Shown here piece by piece: positions 26,515 through 37,846 of a stretch of DNA of 64,000 bases. The stretch comes from Caulobacter sp. X (GTDB lineage: Bacteria > Pseudomonadota > Alphaproteobacteria > Caulobacterales > Caulobacteraceae), in the NCBI RefSeq assembly GCF_002742635.1, contig NZ_PEGF01000001.1, forward strand, positions 1 through 64,000, given 5' to 3'. Made by a program: the position numbers and the translations under genes. Below the pieces are notes generated by a model. It was not told the origin of the DNA. It saw only the letters and a program-made list of their open reading frames with translations, and did not search any database. Each line of letters starts with the position of its first letter. Within the stretch, counting starts at the first letter, position 1.

Positions 26515-27249
26515 TCACCCTTGGGCGGGCTTGCGCACGCGGCGCTTGCGACGGAAGCTGTAGAGCAGGAGCCAGGCTCCGGTGAGCGAGGTGGCCACGG
26601 CCATCCAGGCCGCCACCCGCAGAAGCAGGTTGTTGACGTCGACCCGCGCCTCGTAATCCATGATGTGGAACATCCAGACGAAGTCGAACATCCGCCAAAG
26701 GTCGTGACGCTTGGCCACCAGCTCGCCGGTCTGAGGGGAGATGTAGAGCGTTGGGCGCCAGCGCCCGGCGAACTCCACACGCCAGATCGGAGCCGGGCGG
26801 CCCTTGATCTCGCTGGGGATGACGCTGAGCAGCTCGGTGCGCACGATCTTGCCGGGGCCAGCGAAGTGCGCCCGCGCCCGATCCTGCGCGGCCGCCTGGT
26901 CCAGGGGCGACATCTGAGCCCCGGACCGGGCGTCTACGAGCACGCGCTTCTTGCCCTCGCCGACGACGAAGACCGGCTGGCCCAGCTGGCTGTCGAGTTT
27001 GATCGTGCTGGCGGCCGCGTAGCGCGCCAGGATCTCGGCGGGGTCGCGCAGGCTCGCCGGATCGATCGGCAGGACGGGCGCGGGGCGCACCAGGGCGTCG
27101 CCATGGATGATGTCGATGTGGACGGCGGTCATGTAGAGGCCGCTCAGCATCCAGAAGAGCGCCTGGACGCCGATGATCAGCGCCAGCCATTTGTGGGTTT
27201 TGCGGGCCCAGGCCGGCCAGCGGATCGTGGATTTCTTAGCGGTCGCCAT
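26515..27249 (-). CDS. PepSY-type inner-membrane protein (first of pair)
   Basis: This 244-residue protein has the same arrangement as its neighbour: an N-terminal helix with THKW, a periplasmic part ending FHIMDYEARVDVNN and a final helix (LLLRVAAWMAVATSLTGAWL). The start at ATG 27249 (MATAKKS) fits the family. It follows the TonB receptor by about 50 bases. The two half-size proteins may form a heterodimer equivalent to a longer PepSY-TM protein. Confidence 0.75.
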   Translation of the reverse strand: MATAKKSTIRWPAWARKTHKWLALIIGVQALFWMLSGLYMTAVHIDIIHGDALVRPAPVLPIDPASLRDPAEILARYAAASTIKLDSQLGQPVFVVGEGKKRVLVDARSGAQMSPLDQAAAQDRARAHFAGPGKIVRTELLSVIPSEIKGRPAPIWRVEFAGRWRPTLYISPQTGELVAKRHDLWRMFDFVWMFHIMDYEARVDVNNLLLRVAAWMAVATSLTGAWLLLYSFRRKRRVRKPAQG

Positions 27250-27299
27250 GAACGAAACGTCGCCGGCCAGGCGCAGGGCCTGGCCGGCTTCCCCCTTGT

Positions 27300-29984
27300 T
27301 TAGTCGAAGTGGTAGGTGAGCTTGAGGTAACCGCGACGACCCAGCAGGTCGTAGGTCATGGTGTCGGTGTTGCCGTCGGTCCAACTCTTGATGAACGGCG
27401 CCTTCTTGTCGAAGAGGTTGTCGACGCCGACCGTCAGGCCCGCGCGCGTTCCCAGCCGGTGGGCGAACTGGGCGTTGTGGTAGAAGACGTTGGATGTGCG
27501 GTAGCCGATGTCCTTGGACGCGGCGTTGAAGTCGGTGGCCTTGCCGATCATCTGCACCGAGTAATTGGCAGACCAGTGATCGCTGCGCAGCGAGGCGTTG
27601 GCGCTCGAGCGCCAGTGCGGATAGCCGCCGTTGCCGCCGCCGATAAAGCCGTCGAAGACGATCGGACTGGCGCCCAGGAACGGGGTGATCACGTACTTGT
27701 CCAGATAGGTGGTGTTCCAGTCGATGCTGGCGTCCAGCCCTCGGACATCGAAGTCGTAACGCACGCCGATATCGACGCCGCGCATCTGCTCGCGGCCCGC
27801 GTTGGAAGGCTGCGAGGACAGGAAGTTGATCTCGCCGGTCAGGGTGCTGCGGGTAAAGTTGGCCGGGCCGCAGAACGGGTGGCTGAGATTGGTCGAGGCG
27901 TAGCAGACCGCCAGCTTGGTGGAGCCGGGGATCGAGCGGATGGCGTCGGTGATCTTGATGTCGAAATAGTCGACCGTCACCGACAGGCCCGGAACGAAGG
28001 TCGGCTGCAACACCCCGCCGACCGTGAAAGTCTTGGCGCTTTCCGGCGACAGGTTGGCGTTGCCGCCGACGGTGGTCAGCACCGTGTTGCCCAGCTGCAC
28101 ATAGTTGGCCGGCACGCCGCTGGCGCGGCAGTTGGCGACCAGTGTGGCGTTGGTGCTGCTGGAATAGCGGCTGCAGGGATCGGTGGTGGTCAGATTGCCT
28201 TCGGCCACGCCCCCGAAGAGTTCCGGGACGCTGGGAATGCGGAAGCCGGTGCCGTAGGTGGCCCGAAGGCGCAGGCCCTCGATGACGCCCCAGTTGACGC
28301 CGAGCTTGTAGGTCTCGTTGGAGCCGAAGAGATTGTAGTCGGAATAGCGCACCGCGCCGTTGAGTTCGAGGGTGCGCACCAGGGGCAGGTTGGCCAGTAG
28401 TGGCGCGGACAGCTCGACATAGGCTTCCTTGGTGGAGACCTGGCCGGAGATCGGGTCCTGCTGGTTGGTGTTGGCGATGCCCAGCACGGTCAAGGCGTCA
28501 GGGTCGCGCCAGCCCTTCTCTTCGCGATAGACCACACCGGCGGCGATGGCGAGCTTGCCGGCGGGCAGGGTCAGCAGGGAGCCCGAGACGTCGGCGGTGA
28601 CGCTGCGCTGCTCGTTGCCGCCCGTGTCGCGCGAATTGTAGAGGATGTACTTCAGCGCCGCCGGCGTCAGGTCGCCCGCGCCCAGATAGTCGGCGCAGGG
28701 GATGGCCGCGCCGGGCGTGGTGCTGCACACCGCCGGATTGATCGAGTTGGCCACCCGCTCAAGATTGGCGATGTTGGTCATGCCATCGACGCCGGTGTTG
28801 CGGCCCCAGTTGGCCGCCGCCTCCCAGGTCCAGTCGCCGCCCAGCTCGCCGCGGGCGCCGCCCACGAAGCGATAGGTGTCGACGTTCTGGGAGAAAATGC
28901 GCGCGCCGGGTTCGGCCAGACGACGCTGCACCAGGGTGATGTTCTGGCCCGTCGGATTGGTCGGGTTGGACGCCGCGATCGCCAGGTTGCGCAAGGTGCC
29001 GGGGCTGGCGATCTGCCGGCTCTGGCGATGCGTGAAGAAGGCCTCGCCAAACAGCGTCACGCTGTCGGTCAGCTTGTAGTCGGCCAGGAAGGCGGTGCTG
29101 AAGCGCTGGATCGGGCTGACGGCGTTGAGGAAGGGGTTGGAGTTGAAGTTGTGCTTGGCGGCGCTGTATGGCTCGTAGAAGTTCCCGTTACCGCCTGGGG
29201 TCTGGTTGAAGTTGATCTGCTGGCCGTTGGGCAGCACCGCCCGCCCGCCGATCGTGGAGGCCGACGACAAGCAGGTCAGCACGCCGCCGACCTCGCCCAG
29301 GCCGCACGGGGCGCGGCTGGCCAGGTTGACCGCCTCGGTCTTCTGCCAGGTGATCGCGGCGGTCACCGAGCCGCGCTCGCTGTGCATGCCCCAAAGTCCG
29401 TCGATGGCGTATTCTGCCCCATCGCCTTCATCGGCGACGCCGTACTTGCCCGTGACCGTAAGGCCCTCGACATTGGTGCGCGTGACGATGTTGACGACGC
29501 CGGCAACCGCATCGGCGCCATAGATGGCCGAGGCCCCGTCCTTCAGGACGTCGATCCGGCCGATAATCGCGGTGGGGATCATGTTCAGGTCTGGTGCGCT
29601 GTTGGCGCCGGTGCCGCCGTTGACCACCCGGCGGCCGTTGATCAAGGTCAGCGTCCGGTTGATCCCCAGACCGCGCAGATTGACCTGGGCGGTGCCATAA
29701 CCGTTACCCGTCCAGTAGGCGTTGGTCTGGTTGCCCGCGTTGCCGGCCGACGACGGCAGGCGCTGGAGCAGGGTCTCGACATTGTTGACGCCAGACCGTT
29801 CGACCTGCTCCTGCGAGATCACCGTCGCGGGACCGACCCCGCTGATGTCCTGACGTTTGATCCGGGTGCCGGTGACGACAACTTCCTCGACGCTGCTGGC
29901 CTCCTGGGCTTGCGCGGCCCATGCGCTGAAAGACGCCGTGGCCATGGCGCCGGCCAATAGCATCCGCTTGAACTGCCGGTTCAT
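27300..29984 (-). CDS. TonB-dependent outer-membrane receptor
   Basis: This 894-residue protein has a signal peptide ending AWAAQAQ, a TonB box (VEEVVVTGTR), a plug domain (LRGLGINRTLTLINGRRVV) and a 22-strand barrel ending in LKLTYHFD. It is the first gene of a four-gene operon with two PepSY proteins and a GntR/HutC regulator, suggesting uptake of a metal chelate. The start at 29984 gives a proper signal peptide. Both a palindromic operator and a distant ECF-type element lie upstream. The substrate cannot be told from sequence alone. Confidence 0.9.
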   Translation of the reverse strand: MNRQFKRMLLAGAMATASFSAWAAQAQEASSVEEVVVTGTRIKRQDISGVGPATVISQEQVERSGVNNVETLLQRLPSSAGNAGNQTNAYWTGNGYGTAQVNLRGLGINRTLTLINGRRVVNGGTGANSAPDLNMIPTAIIGRIDVLKDGASAIYGADAVAGVVNIVTRTNVEGLTVTGKYGVADEGDGAEYAIDGLWGMHSERGSVTAAITWQKTEAVNLASRAPCGLGEVGGVLTCLSSASTIGGRAVLPNGQQINFNQTPGGNGNFYEPYSAAKHNFNSNPFLNAVSPIQRFSTAFLADYKLTDSVTLFGEAFFTHRQSRQIASPGTLRNLAIAASNPTNPTGQNITLVQRRLAEPGARIFSQNVDTYRFVGGARGELGGDWTWEAAANWGRNTGVDGMTNIANLERVANSINPAVCSTTPGAAIPCADYLGAGDLTPAALKYILYNSRDTGGNEQRSVTADVSGSLLTLPAGKLAIAAGVVYREEKGWRDPDALTVLGIANTNQQDPISGQVSTKEAYVELSAPLLANLPLVRTLELNGAVRYSDYNLFGSNETYKLGVNWGVIEGLRLRATYGTGFRIPSVPELFGGVAEGNLTTTDPCSRYSSSTNATLVANCRASGVPANYVQLGNTVLTTVGGNANLSPESAKTFTVGGVLQPTFVPGLSVTVDYFDIKITDAIRSIPGSTKLAVCYASTNLSHPFCGPANFTRSTLTGEINFLSSQPSNAGREQMRGVDIGVRYDFDVRGLDASIDWNTTYLDKYVITPFLGASPIVFDGFIGGGNGGYPHWRSSANASLRSDHWSANYSVQMIGKATDFNAASKDIGYRTSNVFYHNAQFAHRLGTRAGLTVGVDNLFDKKAPFIKSWTDGNTDTMTYDLLGRRGYLKLTYHFD

Positions 29985-30073
29985 CGAGTGATCCCCCTCG
30001 TGTGTGTCCAATCCCGCCCCGACCAGGGCGTCTTGAGGGGCATGCTCGGGAACCGCTGGCCGCAGCGTCAAGC

Positions 30074-30087
30074 TATGTATATACATA
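30074..30087. promoter_or_regulatory. 14-bp palindrome, likely GntR operator
   Basis: TATGTATATACATA is a perfect palindrome 90 bases before the TonB receptor start. Operators of HutC-branch GntR proteins have the TGTATATACA core, and the operon's last gene encodes such a regulator. Confidence 0.65.
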
Positions 30088-30149
30088 TGAGCGCGTTTGG
30101 ACGGGTAAGTTCGTGCGCGTTAGCGCGCTCTCGAGGCGGAAACGCGCAT

Positions 30150-30450
30150 GAAAATTACCGAATTATGGAAACTGGTGTCGAATTTCAGAATATTTCCGTC
30201 ACGTAACGGTTATTTTTCGGAAATCCAATTATTCGATCGGCCAGTTGGCCTGCGCCTATAATTTCAGTGCCTGATGATCGGAGTCTAATCGTTCAATGCA
30301 GCGATGATTGATCAATATCGATTCGACAATCTTATACTGAAGATTCAAATATTTGATCAATTCTGAAAAATACTGGCCATATAAATTAGACGTGACATAT
30401 CGAGCGTCGAACTAATTCAACGCTTAGTCGAGCTTATATTCAAATGAGCG
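30150..30450. other. AT-rich non-coding block
   Basis: This 300-base stretch is visibly AT-rich compared with the GC-rich surroundings and has no convincing reading frame. It contains a 10-bp palindrome ATTGATCAAT (30307-30316), a second TTGATCAA (30353-30360), and an imperfect dyad ATTTCCG/CGGAAAT (30192-30224). It separates the TonB receptor operon from the copper ATPase gene. It could be foreign DNA, a binding region for an AT-preferring nucleoid protein, or a long leader. Confidence 0.6.
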
Positions 30451-30501
30451 TGGGGGGCGGACCTTGTGGGCGCCGCCGTGCATCCACGCTCTTCAGCGGG
30501 G

Positions 30502-30527
30502 ATACGCAGCGCGTGCGAATGCCCCTC
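30502..30527 (-). promoter_or_regulatory. ECF-type promoter element facing the AT-rich block
   Basis: On the minus strand the element reads GAGGG, 15 bases, GCGTAT, an exact consensus match. Its transcript would run into the AT-rich block and reach the TonB receptor only after about 510 bases. It may drive that operon with a long leader, or a small RNA. Confidence 0.55.
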
Positions 30528-30597
30528 AAAAAAATCGCAAGCCACGTTTTGGAGCCGGGAAGCCGTTCATAAGCGGCGTCTCGACCGAGGCATGCAG

Positions 30598-30624
30598 CGC
30601 CTCTGAGCGACCGCGTCCGTCCGC

Positions 30625-30633
<9 letters not shown>
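30598..30633 (-). terminator. Hairpin at the end of the copper ATPase gene
   Basis: A perfect 12-bp stem (CGCCTCTGAGCG with its complement) and 12-base loop overlap the final codons and stop of the ATPase gene. No T-run follows on the minus strand. Confidence 0.5.
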
Positions 30634-32811
<2,178 letters not shown>

Positions 32812-32848
32812 GATCGTTCGCTCTCACCGCTATCAATACTGCGTGTCG

Positions 32849-32874
32849 ATACGCGCCGGTGGGCGGGACCCCTC
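32849..32874 (-). promoter_or_regulatory. Candidate ECF promoter of the second copper ATPase
   Basis: On the minus strand: GAGGG, 15 bases, GCGTAT, an exact match to the consensus, ending 37 bases before the GTG start. Confidence 0.75.
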
Positions 32875-32927
32875 ATGTGTAGCTGCAGAAAATGCTCGCG
32901 GCCGATCGCCGAAGGCGTGTCGTCGGA

Positions 32928-33605
32928 TCAGGCGGCGCGCAGGGTGGTGTCTGGTGGGCAGGCGTCCTCGTCCTGGTCGGGCCAGGCGGTGCGGCGCGCC
33001 AATCCTGGCGTCAGGAACAGGAGTGGCAGCTTGAAGGCCAAGAGTTCGCCATGGACGAAGCCATCGACCAGGTGCTCCCACCAGTTGGGCGGGCGACGAC
33101 CATGGTCGCGCAGCCATCCATCGTACGGCGCCCAATGGCTGGGCTCGTCCTGCTCGATCACCCGAAAGATCTTGGTCAGGGTGCTGTCGTCCCGCACCGC
33201 GGCGTTGCGCAGGAGGTCCTCGACCTGACGATGGCCCCGCTTTTCTGTCAGGGAAATGATCCGGCAGAGCCGTTCGAACAGGTCGTCGCGGCCGATCAGC
33301 TCGGGGGGCAGATCGTCAATCGGCGAGCCGAACATGATCTCGACGAAGCGATCGATGTGCCCGAAGGCGCGGTCCAGATCGAGCGGCATCACGCCTCGGC
33401 GTTCGAACCACCGGCGGAACATCAGATAGTGTTTGCGCTCGTCGGCGCGATGGCGCTCGACCAGCCCGATCAGCGCCTGGTCGTCAGGCCAGCTTGAACG
33501 GATCGCGGTGAGCATGCGGTCGATCGCCGTGTATCCGCGATGTTCATTGTAGAGGTAGATCGAGCAGAGGACGTCGAGAAAACGACGCCTGAAACGGTCG
33601 CCCAT
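32928..33605 (-). CDS. Ferritin-like domain protein
   Basis: This 225-residue soluble, mostly helical protein carries carboxylate and histidine residues in a ferritin-like pattern (NEHRGY, HRADERKHYLMF, then EQDEPSHWAPY). These would place a dimetal site in a four-helix bundle. Its role is unknown; storage, oxidation or stress protection are options. It lies between the copper ATPase, transcribed in the same direction 116 bases away, and a divergent TonB receptor. No ECF element is present upstream. Confidence 0.72.
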   Translation of the reverse strand: MGDRFRRRFLDVLCSIYLYNEHRGYTAIDRMLTAIRSSWPDDQALIGLVERHRADERKHYLMFRRWFERRGVMPLDLDRAFGHIDRFVEIMFGSPIDDLPPELIGRDDLFERLCRIISLTEKRGHRQVEDLLRNAAVRDDSTLTKIFRVIEQDEPSHWAPYDGWLRDHGRRPPNWWEHLVDGFVHGELLAFKLPLLFLTPGLARRTAWPDQDEDACPPDTTLRAA

Positions 33606-34004
33606 CGGGCCATCTCCCCAAGGTTCGGCGCGCTCTATCCCGACGGCGGCGGGCCTGAACCTTGGCTATAACGGTCCGGGCGCGACGCTGTTCCGAGCAC
33701 CGTCGGGGCAAGATCGTGGCTGCGCATCCTGATCACCGATACGAGGCGCGGGTGAGCCATGGGTCTGGTCGTCCGGGTTCGATCGCCATCCATCAGCGTC
33801 GCCGAAAAGGCGGCCGCGGCTTCCGCGGACCGCTGCCTGTTTGATCAGACATGGCCAGAAAAACGGAAATTTTAGGCGCCCGATCCTGCAAAAGCAGGGC
33901 GGCTTTTAGCGGGGAAACACGGTCTGAGGGGTGAGCTATCGCCACTGCGTACGCGATACAGGGGGCCGCAATTTGGCCCAAATCCAGATCGTGAGAACAG
34001 CATT
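33606..34004. other. 399-bp intergenic region
   Basis: The region separates the ferritin-like gene from the divergent TonB receptor gene. Apart from the ECF-type element at 33926-33952, no gene or clear structure was found. Short frames here look like chance. Confidence 0.6.
33926..33952 (+). promoter_or_regulatory. Candidate ECF promoter of the second TonB receptor operon
   Basis: The element reads GAGGG, 16 bases, GCGTAC, with the spacer one base longer than the commonest form and equal to those of the CnrY operons. It ends 52 bases before the TTG start at 34005. Confidence 0.5.
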
Positions 34005-36971
34005 TTGGCCAACAACACTTTTCGTTGCCGACTCTTCAGCACCTCCGTCATCGCCGGCCTGGCGATGGTCGGCGCCACCAGCCTGATGGCGGCTCCCGCC
34101 GTCGCCCAGACGCAGGATGAGCCCGCCCAGATCGACGAAGTCATCGTCACCGGCTCCCGCATCGCCCGGAAGGACTACGCCGCCAACAGCCCGATCGTCA
34201 CCGTCACCCAGGAAGATTTCCAGGCGACCGGCTCGATCAACATCGAGACCCTGATCAACGACCTGCCGCAGTTCACGCCGGCGGCGAACGCAGCATCCAA
34301 CAACCCCAACTCCGGCGGCCAGGCGAACGTGCAGCTGCGCGGCTTGGGGACGGTGCGCACCCTGGTCCTGCTCAACGGTCGCCGCGTGGTGCCGTCCAAC
34401 GCTTCCTCCGTGGTCGACCTGAACCTACTGCCCACGCCTCTGATCTCATCCATCGAGACGATCACCGGCGGGGCTTCGTCGACCTACGGCTCGGACGCCG
34501 TGGCGGGCGTTCTGAACTTCCTGGTCAACGACAAGTTCGAAGGCGTGCAGCTGGATCTGCAGTATGGCCAGTCGAGCCGCAACGACGCGGCCACCACCGC
34601 CGTCAGCCTGACGATGGGCGGCCCGATCGCCGACGGGCGGGGCAGGGCGGCGCTGTCGCTAAGCTATTCGGAGCGCGACAGCGTCTTTAACGCCGCGCGC
34701 CGTTCGCCCTCGATTTCGGGTTTCGCGGGCACCTCACCGCTGGGCTCCACGGTCTTCGACGCCACCAACCTGCCAAGCGCCGCGGCCATCACGGCGGCGA
34801 TTCCGGGCGCGGCCCGGGGCAACACCTTCGGTTTCAACAACAACGGCACGCTGTTCGCCTACCAGGGCGCACGTGACTACATCAGCCCCGGCGGTATCGA
34901 CTACGAGGGCTTCCGCATGCCCGGGCCGCTGCAGCAGACCGATTTCACCTACAACACCGGTCCGCAGAACTACCTGATCATTCCGCAGACCCGCTACAAC
35001 ATCTACGGCGCGGCAAGCTACGAGATCAATTCGGCGATCAAAGCCTATGCCGACTTCATGTTCTCGCAGTACGAAAGCGGCAACCTGCTGGCGCCCAATC
35101 CCGCCACCGGGCCCACGACCGGCTTCCGCGTTCCCTCGACCAACCCCTTCATCTCGGCCGAGCTGCGCGGTGTGCTCAACTCCCGGCCCGACCCGACCGG
35201 GTCGTTCCGCCTCGACAAGCGCTTCAACATCCTGGGTCCGCGCCAGCAGACCGAGAACTACAGCGTCTTCCAGGTCACCACGGGGCTTCGCGGCGACTTG
35301 AAGGGCCTGGGCGACTGGACCTACGACGCCTACTTCTCGTATGGCCGCGTCGACGATGGCACCACCTACACCGGCTATCTGTCGCGCTCGGCCACGCAGC
35401 GTCTGCTGGACGCCAGTGACGGCGGCAATTCTCTCTGCGCGGGCGGCTTTAATCCGTTCGGCGAGACGAAGCTGAGCGCCTCGTGCATCAACTACATCAG
35501 CCGCATCGCCAAAAACACGACGGTCAATGACCAGCGCGTCTTCGAGGCCAACGTCCAGGGCGGCGTCTTCGATCTGCCGGCTGGGCAGGTCCGTCTCGCT
35601 CTGGGCGGCACCTACCGCGAGCAGAACTACAAGCTCGTCCCGGACGCCTTGCTGCTGGCCACCTTCACGCTCAACGGCGTCACCGGCCCTGAACTGGCGG
35701 GCAACTCGGCCCAGCCCCTGGCCGGTTCGGACAGCGTCTACGAAGGCTATGGCGAAATCCTGATCCCGCTGTTGCGGGACCTGCCGTTCGTCCACCGCCT
35801 GGAGACCAACCTCGGCTATCGGGTCTCCAAGTACGACTCCATCGGCGGCGTCCAGTCGTACAAGGCCGACGCCAGCTGGGAGATCGTCGAGCGCCTTCGC
35901 GTGCGCGGCGGTATCCAGCGCGCGGTCCGCGCGCCATCCATCGGTGAACTGTTCGGTCCGCAGAACCTGTCCTTCCCGTCGATCGGCGTGCCGGTGTCCT
36001 CGACGGGCGCTCGGCAATTCTCGGGCGATCCTTGCGACGTTCGCGGCTCCTATCGCGCGCCGGGCGCGACGGGCGCAGCTTCGGTTCGAAACCTCTGTCT
36101 GGCGCAGAACGTGCCGGGGCAGGTGATCGACGGCTTCACCTTCTCCAACTCCCAGGTCTCGGGTCTGACGGGCGGCAATCCCAACCTGCGCGAAGAGACC
36201 GCGGACTCGTTCACGGTCGGCGTCTCGTGGCAGTCGCAGTTCGCCAACCCCTGGCTTGGCCACCTGTCGGGGTCGATCGACTACTACGACATCAGCATCA
36301 AGCAGGTGGTCGGCACCGTGTCGGTGACCGAACAGCTGCGGCGCTGCTTCAATCAGGACGGGGTCTCCAACCCGACCTACGACCAGAACAACTTCTTCTG
36401 CCAGCTGTTCAGCCGCGACCCCAACTCGGGCCAGATCATCAACACCTTCGAGACCAACGCCAATCTCGGCACGCTCAAGACCACCGGCATCGACTTCCAG
36501 GTCGACTGGCGTCTGAACCTGGTCGACCTCGGCGCGCCTGATTGGGGGACGCTGGCTTTCAACGTCACGGGCAACAAGCTGCAGAAGTGGCAGCGCCAGG
36601 ACATCCCGGGCGGCGCCTTCACCGATCGCAAGGGCACCATCTCCAACTCCTTCGGCCTGACGCTGCCGGAATGGAAGGTGCTGACATCGGCCAACTGGAT
36701 CTACGGCCCGGTGAACCTTGGCGCGCGGTGGCGCTACCAGGGCGCGGTCGAGAATTTCAATAATCGCGCCCAAGCCATTGATGCCGTGAACTACTTCGAC
36801 CTCAACGGTTCGTGGAAGGTCAATGGCGCGATCTCGCTCCGCGGTGGCGTGAACAACCTCACCGACCAGCAGCCTCCGGTCTACACGCCGGCCATCTCGG
36901 CCAACACCGATCCGTCGACGTACGACCTGATCGGGCGGCGCTTCTATGTCGGCCTGACGGCCAAGTTCTAA
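34005..36971 (+). CDS. TonB-dependent outer-membrane receptor
   Basis: This 988-residue receptor has a signal peptide ending AAPAVAQTQ, a TonB box (IDEVIVTGSRI), a plug (VQLRGLGTVRTLVLLNGRRV) and a barrel ending VGLTAKF. The start is TTG at 34005, with ATT at 34002 as the only in-frame alternative nearby. It is followed 34 bases later by a DUF4198 periplasmic protein, so the two form an operon probably concerned with metal uptake. Its promoter element suggests control by the CnrH-like sigmas, which would tie uptake to the efflux regulon. The substrate is unknown. Confidence 0.88.
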   Translation: MANNTFRCRLFSTSVIAGLAMVGATSLMAAPAVAQTQDEPAQIDEVIVTGSRIARKDYAANSPIVTVTQEDFQATGSINIETLINDLPQFTPAANAASNNPNSGGQANVQLRGLGTVRTLVLLNGRRVVPSNASSVVDLNLLPTPLISSIETITGGASSTYGSDAVAGVLNFLVNDKFEGVQLDLQYGQSSRNDAATTAVSLTMGGPIADGRGRAALSLSYSERDSVFNAARRSPSISGFAGTSPLGSTVFDATNLPSAAAITAAIPGAARGNTFGFNNNGTLFAYQGARDYISPGGIDYEGFRMPGPLQQTDFTYNTGPQNYLIIPQTRYNIYGAASYEINSAIKAYADFMFSQYESGNLLAPNPATGPTTGFRVPSTNPFISAELRGVLNSRPDPTGSFRLDKRFNILGPRQQTENYSVFQVTTGLRGDLKGLGDWTYDAYFSYGRVDDGTTYTGYLSRSATQRLLDASDGGNSLCAGGFNPFGETKLSASCINYISRIAKNTTVNDQRVFEANVQGGVFDLPAGQVRLALGGTYREQNYKLVPDALLLATFTLNGVTGPELAGNSAQPLAGSDSVYEGYGEILIPLLRDLPFVHRLETNLGYRVSKYDSIGGVQSYKADASWEIVERLRVRGGIQRAVRAPSIGELFGPQNLSFPSIGVPVSSTGARQFSGDPCDVRGSYRAPGATGAASVRNLCLAQNVPGQVIDGFTFSNSQVSGLTGGNPNLREETADSFTVGVSWQSQFANPWLGHLSGSIDYYDISIKQVVGTVSVTEQLRRCFNQDGVSNPTYDQNNFFCQLFSRDPNSGQIINTFETNANLGTLKTTGIDFQVDWRLNLVDLGAPDWGTLAFNVTGNKLQKWQRQDIPGGAFTDRKGTISNSFGLTLPEWKVLTSANWIYGPVNLGARWRYQGAVENFNNRAQAIDAVNYFDLNGSWKVNGAISLRGGVNNLTDQQPPVYTPAISANTDPSTYDLIGRRFYVGLTAKF

Positions 36972-37005
36972 TCGCAAGACCTTCAGATAAATCAGGAATA
37001 TCGAA

Positions 37006-37806
37006 ATGTGTGGTAAGTTCTCTCTCATCCCGAGCAAGGTGCAGGCGCGTCTGGTCGGGGCCTGTCTGGCGGCGCTCTTCGCGTCCAGCGCCTCGGCGCA
37101 TGACTTCTTCATCATGCCCGCCAAGTTCAAGGTCGAACGCGGCGCGCCACTGATGGTCGACGTCACGATCGGCAGCAGCTTTCCTGGCCTGACCAACCCG
37201 GTGCCGCCTGAGCGCATCGCCGAGCTTCGCGTCGTCGGCGGCCCTCAGTCGGTCTTCGAGGTCGAAGGGCCCGGCTCCAAGTCGCTGAAGACCCACTTCA
37301 AGGGTGATACGCCGGGGCTGGCGATCCTCTCCGCCCGCGCCGTAGCCAGGGAGGTGGAATACCCGGAAGAGCGGATCGCCGGGATCATGGAGGAGTATCA
37401 AGTCGAGCCGGCGGCGGTGAAGGCCGTCGAGGCGCTGCCGCGCCCGCGTGTCCTAAAGGCCCTGTCGACCCGCTTCGCCAAGTCCTTCGTCTGCGTCGAA
37501 CGGTGCGACGGCGGGAGCGACCCGATGCGGCCGTTGGGCCATAGCGTCGAGTTCATCGCGACCGATGCTTCGGCGAAGAGCTTCACCCTGCTGAGCAAGG
37601 GAGCTCCGCTGGCGAACTATCCGGTGATCATCGCCAAGCCGGACGGCGTCCGTAGCCATCTGCACACCTCGGCCCAAGGAACGATCGATCTTCCTGGGGA
37701 CGTGAGTGGCCCGATGATGCTGTTCGCCGCGGTGATGAAGCCGCCCGCTGAAGCCGGTGGACGCTTCACGATGGACCTCGCGTCGCTGACGCTAGTCAAG
37801 AACTAG
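37006..37806 (+). CDS. DUF4198-family periplasmic protein
   Basis: This 266-residue exported protein has a signal region ending ASSASAHDFFIMPA, so the mature N-terminus begins with His-Asp, a potential metal ligand. It contains the DUF4198 beta-rich repeats (FKVERGAPLMVDVTIGSSF). Members are often coupled to TonB receptors for nickel, cobalt or copper. The N-terminal MCGKFSLIP stretch before the signal is unusual; a later start is possible. It shares transcription with the receptor upstream. Confidence 0.8.
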   Translation: MCGKFSLIPSKVQARLVGACLAALFASSASAHDFFIMPAKFKVERGAPLMVDVTIGSSFPGLTNPVPPERIAELRVVGGPQSVFEVEGPGSKSLKTHFKGDTPGLAILSARAVAREVEYPEERIAGIMEEYQVEPAAVKAVEALPRPRVLKALSTRFAKSFVCVERCDGGSDPMRPLGHSVEFIATDASAKSFTLLSKGAPLANYPVIIAKPDGVRSHLHTSAQGTIDLPGDVSGPMMLFAAVMKPPAEAGGRFTMDLASLTLVKN

Positions 37807-37814
37807 TGGGTAGG

Positions 37815-37846
37815 GCTCCCGGCGGGGATCAAGCTTCGCCGGGAGC
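37815..37846 (+). terminator. Hairpin after the TonB/DUF4198 operon
   Basis: A perfect 10-bp stem (GCTCCCGGCG with its complement) and 12-base loop begin nine bases after the stop codon. No T-run follows. Confidence 0.5.

Noticed and set aside
34734..37217. 827-codon open frame on the minus strand
   Set aside because: It is antisense to the TonB receptor gene; it has no signal peptide or family motif.
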